A stretch of DNA of 64,000 nt from positions 310,001 through 374,000 of the forward strand of contig NZ_JAMXLR010000092.1 of assembly GCF_024054565.1 (NCBI RefSeq). The letters run 5' to 3'. The notes beneath the pieces are model-generated. The model was not told where the DNA came from, ran no database searches, and saw only the letters and a list, made by a program, of their open reading frames with translations. Of the stretch, positions 37,037 through 47,400 are shown piece by piece. The stretch comes from Aeoliella straminimaris. GTDB lineage: Bacteria > Planctomycetota > Planctomycetia > Pirellulales > Lacipirellulaceae. How positions within the stretch are numbered: the first letter of the stretch is position 1; each line of letters opens with the position of its first letter. Position numbers and translations under genes: made by a program.

Positions 37037-37869
37037 TGCCCGATACGTTCGCACATGTCGCTACCGTCGCTGCCGCGATTGAAGACCATTGGCCCATTGC
37101 GCCGAAAGTCGGCATCATTCTTGGTTCGGGGCTCGGTGGGCTGGCCGATCGAATCGAGGAGGCCACGGCAATCGACTACGCCGATCTTCCCCACTTTCCG
37201 CAATCCACCGCCATCGGTCACGCCGGCCGATTGGTGTGTGGCGCCCTGGCCGGAGTGTCCGTTATCGCCATGCAGGGGCGGTTTCATCTGTACGAAGGCC
37301 ACCCGGCCGATCGAGTCGCTTTCCCCGTGCGAGTGATGAACGCTTTGGGCGCCAGCGTCCTGGTGGTGTCCAACGCTGCGGGAGGGATCAATCCGCAGTA
37401 CCAGGTGGGTGACATCATGGTGATCGACGATCACGTGAACCTGATGTTCCGCAATCCGCTGGTTGCCGAAAATGATCCCAGGCTCGGCCCGCGCTGGCCC
37501 GACATGTGCGCGCCGTACGATCGAGAGTTCGGCGACCAGGCTCTGGCCATCGCCCGGCGGCACGATTTTGTTTGTCACCGTGGCGTGTATGTAGGCATGT
37601 TGGGACCGACTTACGAAACCCGCGCCGAGTACCGCATGGTCCGCCGTCTGGGAGGCGACGTGGTTGGCATGTCGACCGTACCCGAAGTCATCGTGGCCGC
37701 GCAACTAGGCATGCGGGTGCTGGGCCTATCGACGGTGACCAATGCCTGCTGTCCCGACCAGCTTGGCGAAACCAGCGGCGAAGAAGTCGTCGCTGCGGCC
37801 GCATCGGCTGCGGACAAACTGACGACCATCGTCGAGGGGATTGTCGGCGAAATGGCGGAGCCTGTTTAG
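37036..37869 (+). CDS. punA: Purine nucleoside phosphorylase paralogue 2 (canonical Asn)
   Basis: A 277-residue PNP that aligns with paralogue 1 almost residue for residue through the core without gaps. It has the canonical features: GSGLGGLAD (Ser31), MQGRFHLYEGHP, SNAAGGINP, GPTYETRAEYR (Glu194), GMSTVPEVIV and VTNACCPD (Asn236, equivalent to human Asn243). It should split inosine and guanosine (and deoxy forms) into base and (deoxy)ribose 1-phosphate. The ATG at 37036 overlaps the previous stop by one base (TGATG); a GTG at 37033 is also possible. Confidence 0.94.
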   Translation: MPDTFAHVATVAAAIEDHWPIAPKVGIILGSGLGGLADRIEEATAIDYADLPHFPQSTAIGHAGRLVCGALAGVSVIAMQGRFHLYEGHPADRVAFPVRVMNALGASVLVVSNAAGGINPQYQVGDIMVIDDHVNLMFRNPLVAENDPRLGPRWPDMCAPYDREFGDQALAIARRHDFVCHRGVYVGMLGPTYETRAEYRMVRRLGGDVVGMSTVPEVIVAAQLGMRVLGLSTVTNACCPDQLGETSGEEVVAAAASAADKLTTIVEGIVGEMAEPV

Positions 37870-37927
37870 TTCCGCTGACCTCATCATCTTCACATACTCC
37901 ACCCGCGGCCAGCGCCGTAGGCTCACG

Positions 37928-39211
37928 ATGAACCCCACCTTCCTGATTGCCAAGAAACGAGATGGCGGCGAACTGGCCGATGGCGAGATTGCCGATCTGG
38001 TCCGCGGATTCGTGGCCGGCGAAGTGGCTGATTACCAGATGTCGGCCTTCGCCATGGCGGTTTGCTGCCGCGGGATGACAGTCGCCGAAACGGCGTCGCT
38101 AACACGGCACATGCTGCACTCGGGCGTGACGCTCGACTGGCCTGGCTCGCTGCAACCGGAGGTCGACAAGCACTCCACCGGCGGCATTGGCGACAAGGTG
38201 TCACTGCCGCTGGCGGCGATGCTCGCCTGCTGCGACTTGCGGGTGCCGATGATCTCCGGCCGCGGACTGGGGGCGACGGGCGGAACGCTTGATAAGCTGG
38301 AGTCGATTGCTGGCTTTCGCACCGATCTGTCGCTTGACGAGATGCGCGAGGTGGTCGACCGTGTGGGCTGCGTGATCAACGGCGCGACGGCCGAGTTGGT
38401 ACCCGCCGACCGGCGGCTGTACGCGCTGCGCGACGTGACCGCCACGGTCGAGTCGATTCCGCTGATCACCGCCAGTATCATGAGTAAGAAGCTGGCCGAA
38501 GGACTCGACGCGCTGGTGCTGGACGTGAAGCACGGTAGTGGTGCGTTCATGAAGACGCTTTGGGATGCGCAGGAATTGGCCCGTTCGCTGGTCGACACCG
38601 GCAAGCAGATGGGCGTGGCAACCGTGGCCCTAGTGACCGACATGAATCAGCCACTGGGGTGCATGGCAGGCAACGCCGTGGAGGTGGACGAATCGGTCGC
38701 CTCGCTTGAGGGCAACGGGCCAGCCGACCTGATGGACGTGACGCTCGCCCTGGGCGCCGAACTACTGGTAATGACCGGCAAGGCCGCGGACCTTGCCGCG
38801 GCCACGACCACACTGCAGTCGACCATCGACGATGGATCGGCGCTGGCAAAATTCCGTGAGATGGTCGTCGCCCAGGGAGGTGACCTCGATGCCCCACGGC
38901 CGGTTGCGCCACCTCAGGAAGTGGTGAGTCCCAGCGAAGGTTACGTTACCGCTATCGACACGCAGATGCTGGGCCGGGCGATCATCGAACTGGGAGGTGG
39001 CCGACGTCAGCAGGGAGACGTGCTCGACCTATCGGTTGGGCTCGAGATGCTGGTGCGCCTCGGCGATCGCATCGAAGTGGGACAGCCGCTGGCCCACCTC
39101 TTTGCGAGGGCCGATCAGGCGCCACAGGCGATGGAGATGGTCACCGCGGCCATTCAACTGGGCCGTCAGGCCGCTGCTGCTCCCAGGCTGATCGTCGAGC
39201 GGGTGGAGTAG
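37928..39211 (+). CDS. deoA: Pyrimidine-nucleoside / thymidine phosphorylase
   Basis: A 427-residue nucleoside phosphorylase II family enzyme. The start at 37928 (MNPTFLIAKKRDGGELAD) matches the family. Motifs: DKHSTGGIGDKVSLPLAAM (phosphate site), ISGRGLGATGGTLDKLES, IMSKKLAEGLDALVLDVKHG and GSGAFM. A C-terminal alpha/beta domain includes GRAIIELGGGRRQQGD. It converts thymidine or uridine and phosphate to base and (deoxy)ribose 1-phosphate. It completes the nucleoside degradation cluster. Thymidine-only versus broad pyrimidine specificity cannot be settled here. Confidence 0.94.
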   Translation: MNPTFLIAKKRDGGELADGEIADLVRGFVAGEVADYQMSAFAMAVCCRGMTVAETASLTRHMLHSGVTLDWPGSLQPEVDKHSTGGIGDKVSLPLAAMLACCDLRVPMISGRGLGATGGTLDKLESIAGFRTDLSLDEMREVVDRVGCVINGATAELVPADRRLYALRDVTATVESIPLITASIMSKKLAEGLDALVLDVKHGSGAFMKTLWDAQELARSLVDTGKQMGVATVALVTDMNQPLGCMAGNAVEVDESVASLEGNGPADLMDVTLALGAELLVMTGKAADLAAATTTLQSTIDDGSALAKFREMVVAQGGDLDAPRPVAPPQEVVSPSEGYVTAIDTQMLGRAIIELGGGRRQQGDVLDLSVGLEMLVRLGDRIEVGQPLAHLFARADQAPQAMEMVTAAIQLGRQAAAAPRLIVERVE

Positions 39212-39228
39212 CTGCCACCTGCAGCGGG

Positions 39229-39438
39229 CTACTCGACACCCTCGGGCATCAGTTCCGGCATTCGCTCCAGTTCCGTGTAGAACATTGCGCTCGGATCAAT
39301 CCGCTCGGCCGCCAGCCAGTCAAGGCGTTGCTCGACGCTTGGTTGCCGGCTCAGACGCGGAAGCAGCACGCACCACACGATGGCTATGGTTGCCAGGCAG
39401 GCGATGAGTTGCAGCACAGGTTGGCGCCGGTGGTTCAT
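39229..39438 (-). CDS. Small single-helix membrane protein downstream of the YeiH-type transporter
   Basis: A 69-residue protein with a basic N-terminus (MNHRRQP), one membrane segment (VLQLIACLATIAIVWCVLL) and a soluble tail (DWLAAERIDPSAMFYTELER). It starts 12 bases after the stop of the transporter on the same strand, so it is probably co-transcribed. No function is recognised. It ends 17 bases from the convergent pyrimidine phosphorylase stop. Confidence 0.6.
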   Translation of the reverse strand: MNHRRQPVLQLIACLATIAIVWCVLLPRLSRQPSVEQRLDWLAAERIDPSAMFYTELERMPELMPEGVE

Positions 39439-39450
39439 GGCGGTGCGCGA

Positions 39451-40821
39451 TTAGTTGCCGTTGGGAGGGAACAGGACTCCGAACATCAGCCAGGCCATCA
39501 GCAGCGTCAGGCACAGGTTCAGCGATTGGCCGCACACGTACAGGGCGAGTGGCTTGCCCCCTTTTAGCTGGGGCAGCAACTGGCGGAAGTTGGTCTCCAG
39601 GCCGATGCATACAAACGCCAGACAGAACAACCAACTGCGACAGGTTTTGGTGGCGGTTTTGATCATCGCCTCGGTGAGTTCGGCTCCACCAGGGACGAAG
39701 GCGTGCAGCACTGAGAACACGATCGAAGCGGCCAGGAAGCCGAGTACGAATTTGGGAAAGCGTCGCCAGATTTCCCCCGCCCCCACGCGTTCGCCAGTGC
39801 GGCTGGCGTCGACTCGTGTGGTCCAGTAAACCGCCACGCAAAACGCGGTAACGCCGATCAGGATGTTCTGAATCATCTTTACCGTGGCGGCCACTTCGAG
39901 TGCGGTGTCGCCGAGCGCCGCGCCGGCCGCAGCCACGGCGCCGGTGGAATCGATTGTGCCGCCCAGCCAGGCTCCACCCACGTACGGGTCGAGGCCAATA
40001 GCCTGAATCACCATCGGCAACACGGCCATCATCACTACGGTGAACGTAAGCGACAGACTGATGGCCAGCGACAGTTCTTCCTTCTTGGCCCGGCAAGCGG
40101 CGGCCGTAGCGATGGCGGCCGAGACGCCGCACACCGACATATCGGCGGAGATCACCATGTTGAGCGTGCGCGATGGCATCTTCAGTACCCGCTGGCCGAA
40201 CCAATAGGTAGTGATCAGCACGATGGGCGTTACCACCCAGGCCACGCCAATTCCGGGAAGACCGAGCGCCACCAGGCGGCTCATCAGCACTTCGGCACCC
40301 AGCAGCACGAGGCCCGTCTTGATGTAGAACTCGGTAAGAACTGCGGGGCGCAAGAAACGCGGCGTGCCAATCGTGTTGCTAATGATCAACCCGACCATCA
40401 AGGCCCACAACGCGTACTCCAAGTTGTATGCCTTCACTACCTCGTGCCCGGCCAGCACAAACGACATCAGAGCAAGCAAGAAGATCACGGCAAAGGCCGG
40501 CACGAAGCTTGCCACGCGCTCGCCACGGATTCGTTGGGCTACCGCAAACAACAGGCACAGCGCCCCACCCACAACCAGGGAACCAACCAGAGGCGAGTGG
40601 AGCACGCCCGCCGACGTGGGAATCAGAGCGGCAACGGGCGACTCCCGCCAGCCACCAGGCTTGGCGACGAACTGCCCCACATCGTTGCCGAACCAGGCCA
40701 CCAACACCAGCGACACCGACAGCACGATGGCGCCGAGCCAGATAGCGAGCCAGTCGTCCTGGGCCAGGTAGGGGGAGAGTGGTGGAGGGGAAGATTCGGA
40801 CCGCGGGGATGTAAAAGGCAT
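39451..40821 (-). CDS. YeiH/UPF0324-family inner-membrane transporter (putative sulfate/sulfite exporter)
   Basis: A 456-residue protein with about 11-12 hydrophobic segments. The UPF0324 signature is clear: LMVGLIISNTIGTPRFLRP, TGLVLLGAEVLMSRL, ISADMSVCGVSAAIATAAAC, LGGTIDSTGAVAAAGAALGD and the paired KMIQNILIGV. Members have been proposed to export sulfate or organic sulfonates, but biochemical support is limited. The N-terminus carries a ~20-residue Ser/Pro-rich lead. It is divergent from the second BlaI gene. Confidence 0.88.
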   Translation of the reverse strand: MPFTSPRSESSPPPLSPYLAQDDWLAIWLGAIVLSVSLVLVAWFGNDVGQFVAKPGGWRESPVAALIPTSAGVLHSPLVGSLVVGGALCLLFAVAQRIRGERVASFVPAFAVIFLLALMSFVLAGHEVVKAYNLEYALWALMVGLIISNTIGTPRFLRPAVLTEFYIKTGLVLLGAEVLMSRLVALGLPGIGVAWVVTPIVLITTYWFGQRVLKMPSRTLNMVISADMSVCGVSAAIATAAACRAKKEELSLAISLSLTFTVVMMAVLPMVIQAIGLDPYVGGAWLGGTIDSTGAVAAAGAALGDTALEVAATVKMIQNILIGVTAFCVAVYWTTRVDASRTGERVGAGEIWRRFPKFVLGFLAASIVFSVLHAFVPGGAELTEAMIKTATKTCRSWLFCLAFVCIGLETNFRQLLPQLKGGKPLALYVCGQSLNLCLTLLMAWLMFGVLFPPNGN

Positions 40822-40990
40822 CGTCGGAGCTGTTTACGCACGAATCGGAGGGGAGGGAGTGCAGCGAGGTGCACCACAGGGAATTGCGAGTATGTCGCAC
40901 GCGAATAAGCAACGAAAGGGCGCGCGAACAGCCCGGGAATCTGGCGCTGAAGCTCTGGAATCGAATTTGGACCGGTTTTGCGGTTTCTAC

Positions 40991-41051
40991 TTGACAACTA
41001 CTGGTGAACCCGTAGAATCAACGCCGCAAGTACTGGTGGACTAGTACTTTC
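40991..41051 (+). promoter_or_regulatory. Sigma70-type promoter with two near-identical operator sites for the second blaI
   Basis: TTGACA (40991-40996) and TAGAAT (41013-41018) are separated by 16 bases, a near-consensus promoter 65 bases upstream of the repressor start. Two 24-base copies align: site 1 at 40996-41019 and site 2 at 41028-41051, sharing AA-TACTGGTG-AC--GTA---TC (17 of 24 positions), centres 32 bases apart. Site 2 contains the perfect dyad AAGTACT/AGTACTT. Site 1 covers the promoter spacer and -10; site 2 lies just downstream of the likely start point. Layout fits autorepression by the BlaI protein. Confidence 0.75.
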
Positions 41052-41082
41052 TCGTCCGTAGGAAATCTGGAAAGCACCGAAA

Positions 41083-41490
41083 ATGGCCGATTTCGACCCT
41101 ACCGACCGCGAACTCGAGGCCTTAAAGGTCCTCTGGGAGCGCGGGGAAGCGACCGTCCGCGAGGTCTGCGACGCGGTAAGCCAGACTGGCGAGCCCCTCG
41201 CCTACACCACCGTGCTCAGCTTGTTTCAGGTGATGGAACAAAAGGGGCTCGTCGAGCATCGAAAGCAGGGCAAGGCCTACGTCTACCGCCCGCTCGTCGA
41301 ACGCAAGAATACGTTCCGGAAACTCGCAGGGGGGTTTCTCGATCGGGTGTTCGACGGCGCGGTGGACGAATACCTGGTGCACGCGCTGGAGGGGAAGAAG
41401 CTCTCGGCGTCGGAGCTCGACCAACTCGAGGCGATGATCGCCAAAGCACGGGGCAAGCAAAGCGACAAGAACAAATGGGGCCAACAATGA
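41083..41490 (+). CDS. BlaI/MecI/CopY-family repressor (second copy)
   Basis: A 135-residue winged-helix repressor: TDRELEALKVLWERGEATVR and AYTTVLSLFQVMEQKGLVEH form the DNA-binding part, and LDRVFDGAVDEYLVHALE with SELDQLEAMIAKARGKQ the dimerisation part. It begins 65 bases after its promoter -10 element and its stop overlaps the start of the giant M56 gene (ATGA). It is clearly diverged from the first BlaI copy (6244-6657), and the operators upstream also differ in sequence, so the two systems are likely specific and not interchangeable. Confidence 0.93.
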   Translation: MADFDPTDRELEALKVLWERGEATVREVCDAVSQTGEPLAYTTVLSLFQVMEQKGLVEHRKQGKAYVYRPLVERKNTFRKLAGGFLDRVFDGAVDEYLVHALEGKKLSASELDQLEAMIAKARGKQSDKNKWGQQ

Positions 41491-44400
41491 ACGCCTGGTA
41501 CGACTACGCACTCGGTTGGTTCGCCGACTACTACCTGCTTTCTACGCTACTTCTGGCGGTGGTACTGCTGGTGGGCAAATGGATGCGACAGCCGGCACGG
41601 CGGTTGACGCTGGCCTGGGCAACGGTTGGCAGTCTCGTACTGCTGGGCGTACTACTGGCGGTACCCGGTTGGTCGGTCGTGCACTTGTTCGGCACACCTC
41701 CGCCTCAGCCCGAGTTGGCCCTGCAAACCATTGAACGCACCTACCGATTGCAGGAAGCTCCGGTAGCCGAGAGTCCGTTCCAAGAAGATCAAAGGAATAC
41801 CGTATACGTGCACTCTGGTACTCCGACGTTTGAGTCGTCGCTGAGTGAGTCGAGCCCGAGTACTGCGCAAACGGTTCCTGCTGCCGAAATTCACGTTGTG
41901 AATTGGAGTCCGTATGTTCTGGCTCCCTTCGTCCTGGGTTCTGCCGTTGTGCTTACTTGGCTCGTGCTCGGGGCGTGGCAAACGTATCGCATGGTGCGCC
42001 GTTCGAACTCATCTCCACCCGAGGTAGAGAGCCTCTTGTCGGCGCTGTGCGATGCCGGCGATCGTCGTCCGCGTCTGCGGCTCAGCCAATGGGTGGCAAC
42101 AGGTGTGGCACTGGGATTGATCCGGCCGATGATTTTGCTGCCACAGAGTTACGCCGACCGACAGGACGCCGAGGGGCTGCGCTCCGTGCTCGCGCACGAG
42201 CTGGCCCACCTCAGGCGGGGCGATTTGTGGATGCTGGCCGCGATCCGTTGTTTGATGATCGTAATATGGGCGCATCCGTTGTACTGGTTCTTCCGCCGCC
42301 GGGTACGATTGGATCAAGAAACCCTGGCCGACGCGGCCGCGGCCGAATTGACCAGCCGCACCAGCTACGCCGAGCAACTGGTTGGCTGGGCGCGTCAACT
42401 CGAAAGCGTTCAAACCCCCACGCTCGCTGGCGCCGTAGGGCTGTGGGAAACCAAGAGCCAGCTTCGCAAACGCATTGCAGTACTGCTGGACGAACGTTTG
42501 ACGATTCTCCGTGACTGCTCGAAGAAGTGGAAGCTCGCCGCACTGGTGCTCTGCGGCACCGTGGCGTTGGGGTTGAGCCTGCTGACCATCGAGCCGGGCA
42601 AGGCCAATGCAGAGGAGATGACGGCTGATGCCAGCGAGACCACGACGGACGAAGCGAGCGGAGAAGTCGCAGGTCCGCCGGCAAACCAGCGGGGAGTCCT
42701 CGAGGGGCGCGTTGTCGATCGGGATGGTAACCCCGTAGCTGGCGCCGAAGTGGCGTTGGTGCTCGGCAATAACAACCCGAATGAAATCGAAGAGTTGGTC
42801 ACCACAGTACTCACGAATTCCGAGGGTTACTATCAACTTCCACTAGAAGAAGAGCAGCGAGCACGCCAGGTAGGGAGCTTGTGGGCCCGCGCTTTGGGGC
42901 ATTCGCCAACGCGCGACAATGGCACCTGGTCGCTTGGCGCTTTGGATAACAAGGAAGGTTTTCAGATCGTGCTGCCGCGAGCGGATTCTACCGAGTTCGT
43001 ACTGCTTGATGCGGATCGAAAGGCAGTGTCGGGCGCTACGCTGCACGTGAGGCACATCCGAGTTCCTCAGGGTGTGGGGTATCAACTTCCAAAGCAGTGG
43101 GCAGACGACTACCAGGCGATCTCTGACTCCGAGGGCCGTTTGCGTGTGATGAACATGCTCCCCGACTCGGTAGACACGGTGTTGATCGACACGGTGAACT
43201 CGGGGCGTTTGCGATACGACCTGAACTATTTTCTGAATGAGAATCCAGCACGTGTGGAACCCCACTACACGATGTGCATCCCGCCGGCTGGGTCGCTTGC
43301 TGGCAATGTGGTCAGTGAGGCACAAGACGCTCCACTGCAAACTCCGATTGCATTTACCAGCGAAGTCCGTCCGCCGTGGGGGGCGTCGGTGGGAGTGTGG
43401 GGGTTAGCCGAGGCAACGCCTGGTGAAGCCGGGCAGTTCGAAGTACCGGAGATCGCCGCGGGCGTGGTGCGAGCCGACTGGAAAGGCGACCCTAGCGAAT
43501 CGTGGCGAGCCATGACCGGCGCACCCCAGAAGATCGAACCCGAGGGGTTTGCGAACTTCGCCGTCAAAGTGGTGCGGGGCGTCGAGGTGCGGGGCAGGGT
43601 GGTCAAGAGTGGCACCGGGGCTGGCTACCCAGATTTCCGCCTCACGCTGCAGTACGGAGCGACCCCGCGTGAGACACGCAACAGCGGAATCGCCAGCCGA
43701 GTGGTGACCGATGAAAATGGCTCGTACAGCGCTATTCTTCCCCCAGGCTATGTGAAACTTCGTATTCAGAGCGCGCCTCGGGACTACCGACCGGTTGAAA
43801 CCTGGAAGCCCGAGGAGCAGTCGCTAACCCGCACTCCGCGGAAGATACCAACGGACGTGAAAACGTTCGAAATGCCACCTTTAGAGCTGGTTCCCACCAA
43901 GCACATCGAGGGTACCTTGGTCGACCAAAATAATCTCCCGCTGGACGACTGGTCGGTCTATGGCTATCCAACCGATGGCGACATCTCCATGAACAGCTTC
44001 GCTGGAGTCGACACACGCAACGGCGGAAAGTTCGCAGGCTACGTACCCGAAACACAATTGCCAACCGTCTGGAAAGTATCGTTCCGCGAATGGACCAACG
44101 AATTCAGTTTCGAGGACAAGAAGTATACGCCCGAGATTGTAAGCAAAGATCCGTTGGTCTTGCAGGTTGACGTGGATGGGCAGACGAAAGAGCAGCGCGA
44201 AGCGAAGGACGTCGAAGAGATCTCGGTATCCGAGGAGAACGAAGGCTCGGCAAATGGCGAGCAAAGCAACTCGGCGAAAAGCACGGTCACAGGCACACTC
44301 ACCCGCGCCGGCGGACAACTCGGTGTGGGCACGCCGAATTTCCGCTTCGAGCAAGACACAACGCCCAACGTGGTGGAGGGCATCTGCCAGACGCCCGATG

Positions 44401-47400
44401 GAGAGCCAGCGAGTGGTGTGACTGTTTCGCTATATCGTAGTCGCCAGCGGTCGGACGACTTTCAGCTGCTACACAGCCTGCAAATGGGTGCGGATGGTCG
44501 CTTCAAATTTGCTGACATCTTGCCCGCGGACAAAGTCGCCACCGCTGCAGATGACTGGAGTGATGAAATCTATCGTGGCGAGTCCGACGCCTACATGCTA
44601 GTCGTTAAGAAGCCTGGTTCCGTCACTCGCTACGCCAGTGCCGTCAAGCCGGCGATCGCCACGGGCATCAACGCTCGCATCACGCTCGAACCCTCGGCGA
44701 CGCTCACCGGCGTCGTCACCGACCCCGACGGAAAGCCCGTCGCGGGGGCGCAGGTGAGCGCCAGCCGGGGTGTTACCTCAGCGCTGCCTCCGGGGATACA
44801 TACTGCTCGGACCGACGCCCAGGGGCGCTACTCCATCGATGACGCCGCGCCGTTTGATCGCGAGCAGTACGATAAGGCTATGCTCGAAGCGGGCGACAGT
44901 TTATTGCTAGACGTTTGGGTAGCTGCGGAGCCAGCCGTGGGTGAGTCGGAGGGCAGATTGCCCCCGGTGTTGAGCGTGACGCATCCCGACTATGCCCTGA
45001 AGCGAGTTCCCTACGACGCGATCCCCGGCACCACGGACGTCCAGCTCGAGCTGTCTGCTGTGATCACCGGGCGGGTGGTCGACGTGGATGGCAAGCCGTT
45101 GGGCGGCGGGCAGGTGCAGGCCTATTCGGAAATTGGATTTTCGCCCGATGCCGATACGGTCTACGGTCAATTCTCGCTGTCCGCGGAGACGGATGACGAG
45201 GGACGATATCGAATCGAACAATCGCCCGCGGGAGTCTACGACTTGCAGCTGGTGGTTGCCAATTCTGCGATGCCGGAATCGTTGCCTCGTGGCGTAACTG
45301 GACTGGAGGCCAAGGCGGGCGAGGAAAACTCCGCCCCCGACATTCAGCTGCAGCGCGGTGGGCTGGTGGAAGTGCAACTCGTAGACGTTCAGACCGACAA
45401 GCCGATCTCGCTGAAGCCGGGCGCCGAGGCACACGTAAACGTGGAAACGGTAGAAGCCGGCAGGATGAATGGAAGCCGCTATTTCCGTTCTCCAGTTGGA
45501 GAGGATGGCAAATTCACGATGCGTAGCCTGGCCGGCTCGACGAAGATTTCCGTGCAGCAAGCAGGCACGCCCTACGATAGTGTCACCAACTCGATGCCCG
45601 AGTGGCAGGCCGCCAACGGGTACCAGAACGTCCAAACGGTTGATGTAGTTGCTGGCGAGACGGTGAAGATCGATATGGAGATGCAGAGTCTTGAACTCAA
45701 CAACAAGCTAATCTCGCTGGGCCGCGAGGCCAACCTGCTTAGCCAGCAGGGCAAGTACGCCGAAGCGGCTCAGAAGCAGACCGAGGCCATCGAAATTGCG
45801 GAGGGTACCGAGTTCGTGGCGTCCCACCTGCTGATGCGAGCCAACTACTGGGAGCGGGCCAAAGAGCACCGCAAAGCAATTGCCGACATCGAGCGGGTCA
45901 CCTCGATGGAAACGGCATCACCCCTGGCAAATATTTTTGCCCAATTGCAACTTGCCACGCTGCTGGTGGAATGCGAAGACCAGTCGCTCCGCGATTACAA
46001 GCGAGCCATCGAGCTAGGTGAGCCGGCCCTCGCCGAAGTCGAAGCCATGGATCAGGGCTCTCCAGTTCAACCGGAGATCATCAAAGCCTACGCGGCGCTG
46101 GCCAAGGCGTACGAGGCGACAGGCGAACCTGAGAAGGCTCGCGAGATACGGGAGCGGCTGCGCAAGTCGGAACCCAAAGCCGATGGCGAGAGCAAGCCAG
46201 AGAAAAGCAGTACGGCCGAAACCGAATCGGCCATCAATGTTAGCGCTACCGACATCCCCACCGAAACACTCGAAATCCGCGTCGTCGATGAAGATGGCGA
46301 ACCTGTGGAAGGGGCCACACTGACCCCCGCCGGGCTGCGAGCACCGAACGACGGCAGCTACTACGGTTGGGGACAAGGTATGCCCGGTATGCCGCCGGTA
46401 AAGGAGTATCGCACCGATGCGGACGGTCGGGTGTCGTTTGCGTATCCCAAGTACATCATCGAGCGCAAGCCGACGGCCGTTCTGATTGTCCATGCTGCAC
46501 ATGCCGACTTTGTGGATGGCGATACCGAACTTCCCGTCGAGTTGCCCAATCCGACCGTGGTACTGAAGGCTGGTGGTCGGGTGGAGTTTGAGGTGAAGCT
46601 ATCCGACGGGACGGTGCCGAAAGAGCGATTGTATTGCGTGTCGGAGAGGTGGGGAGTGGACAATAGCGAGCTCATCGCCGCAGGAGTGCTGCAAACGCCG
46701 GTGCTACCTGTCGAGAAACAGACGCTGAGGGTCGTCTATCTACCGGATGATGGGCCCGCCCAATTCAGTACGCTCGTTACCGTTGCACCAAAAGCAGGTG
46801 AGACGATGCGCGAGAGTGTCGTGCTGCATCCGGGCACGCGATTGGTTGGGGAACTGGACGAGAGCGTGTCCCGACCCGTGGTGGACGGACATGTGATAGC
46901 ACATGTCGAAGGATCATTGGGTAACAGCTGGGAAGATTGGGCCAAGATCGCTGAAGATGGCACGTTTGTGTTCGAGTCGTTGCCACGAGACGAAGGAGAA
47001 GTAGTCCAACTGGTGGGCGTTTGCGACGGATTCGTGTCGACGCCACCGGGAGGGTGGAATGATGAAACCAAGAAGTCCGCTCCGCAACTGGTGGCCTTGG
47101 ACGAAGGCGAGGTGCGTCACATCCTCGCCATGGCCCCCACGGCAAAATACCTGTTGCATCTCACAGATGAAACAGGCAATCCCATTGAAGGAGTGGAGGC
47201 AACCCTGGCTCCTAACGTGCAGTGGAGAAGCGGGGCCAGTAGCATTGTCGGGTATCCCAAATTCTCAACGAGAGATATGTTGGTCGAGCGAAAAACCGCG
47301 AGGGACCTCTGGAATCCGGACGACTATCCCTACCGAGCTATTTCGGACGCAACGGGCACGGCGACCTGGCTTAACGTTCCACCGAATGAGAAGTGTATGC

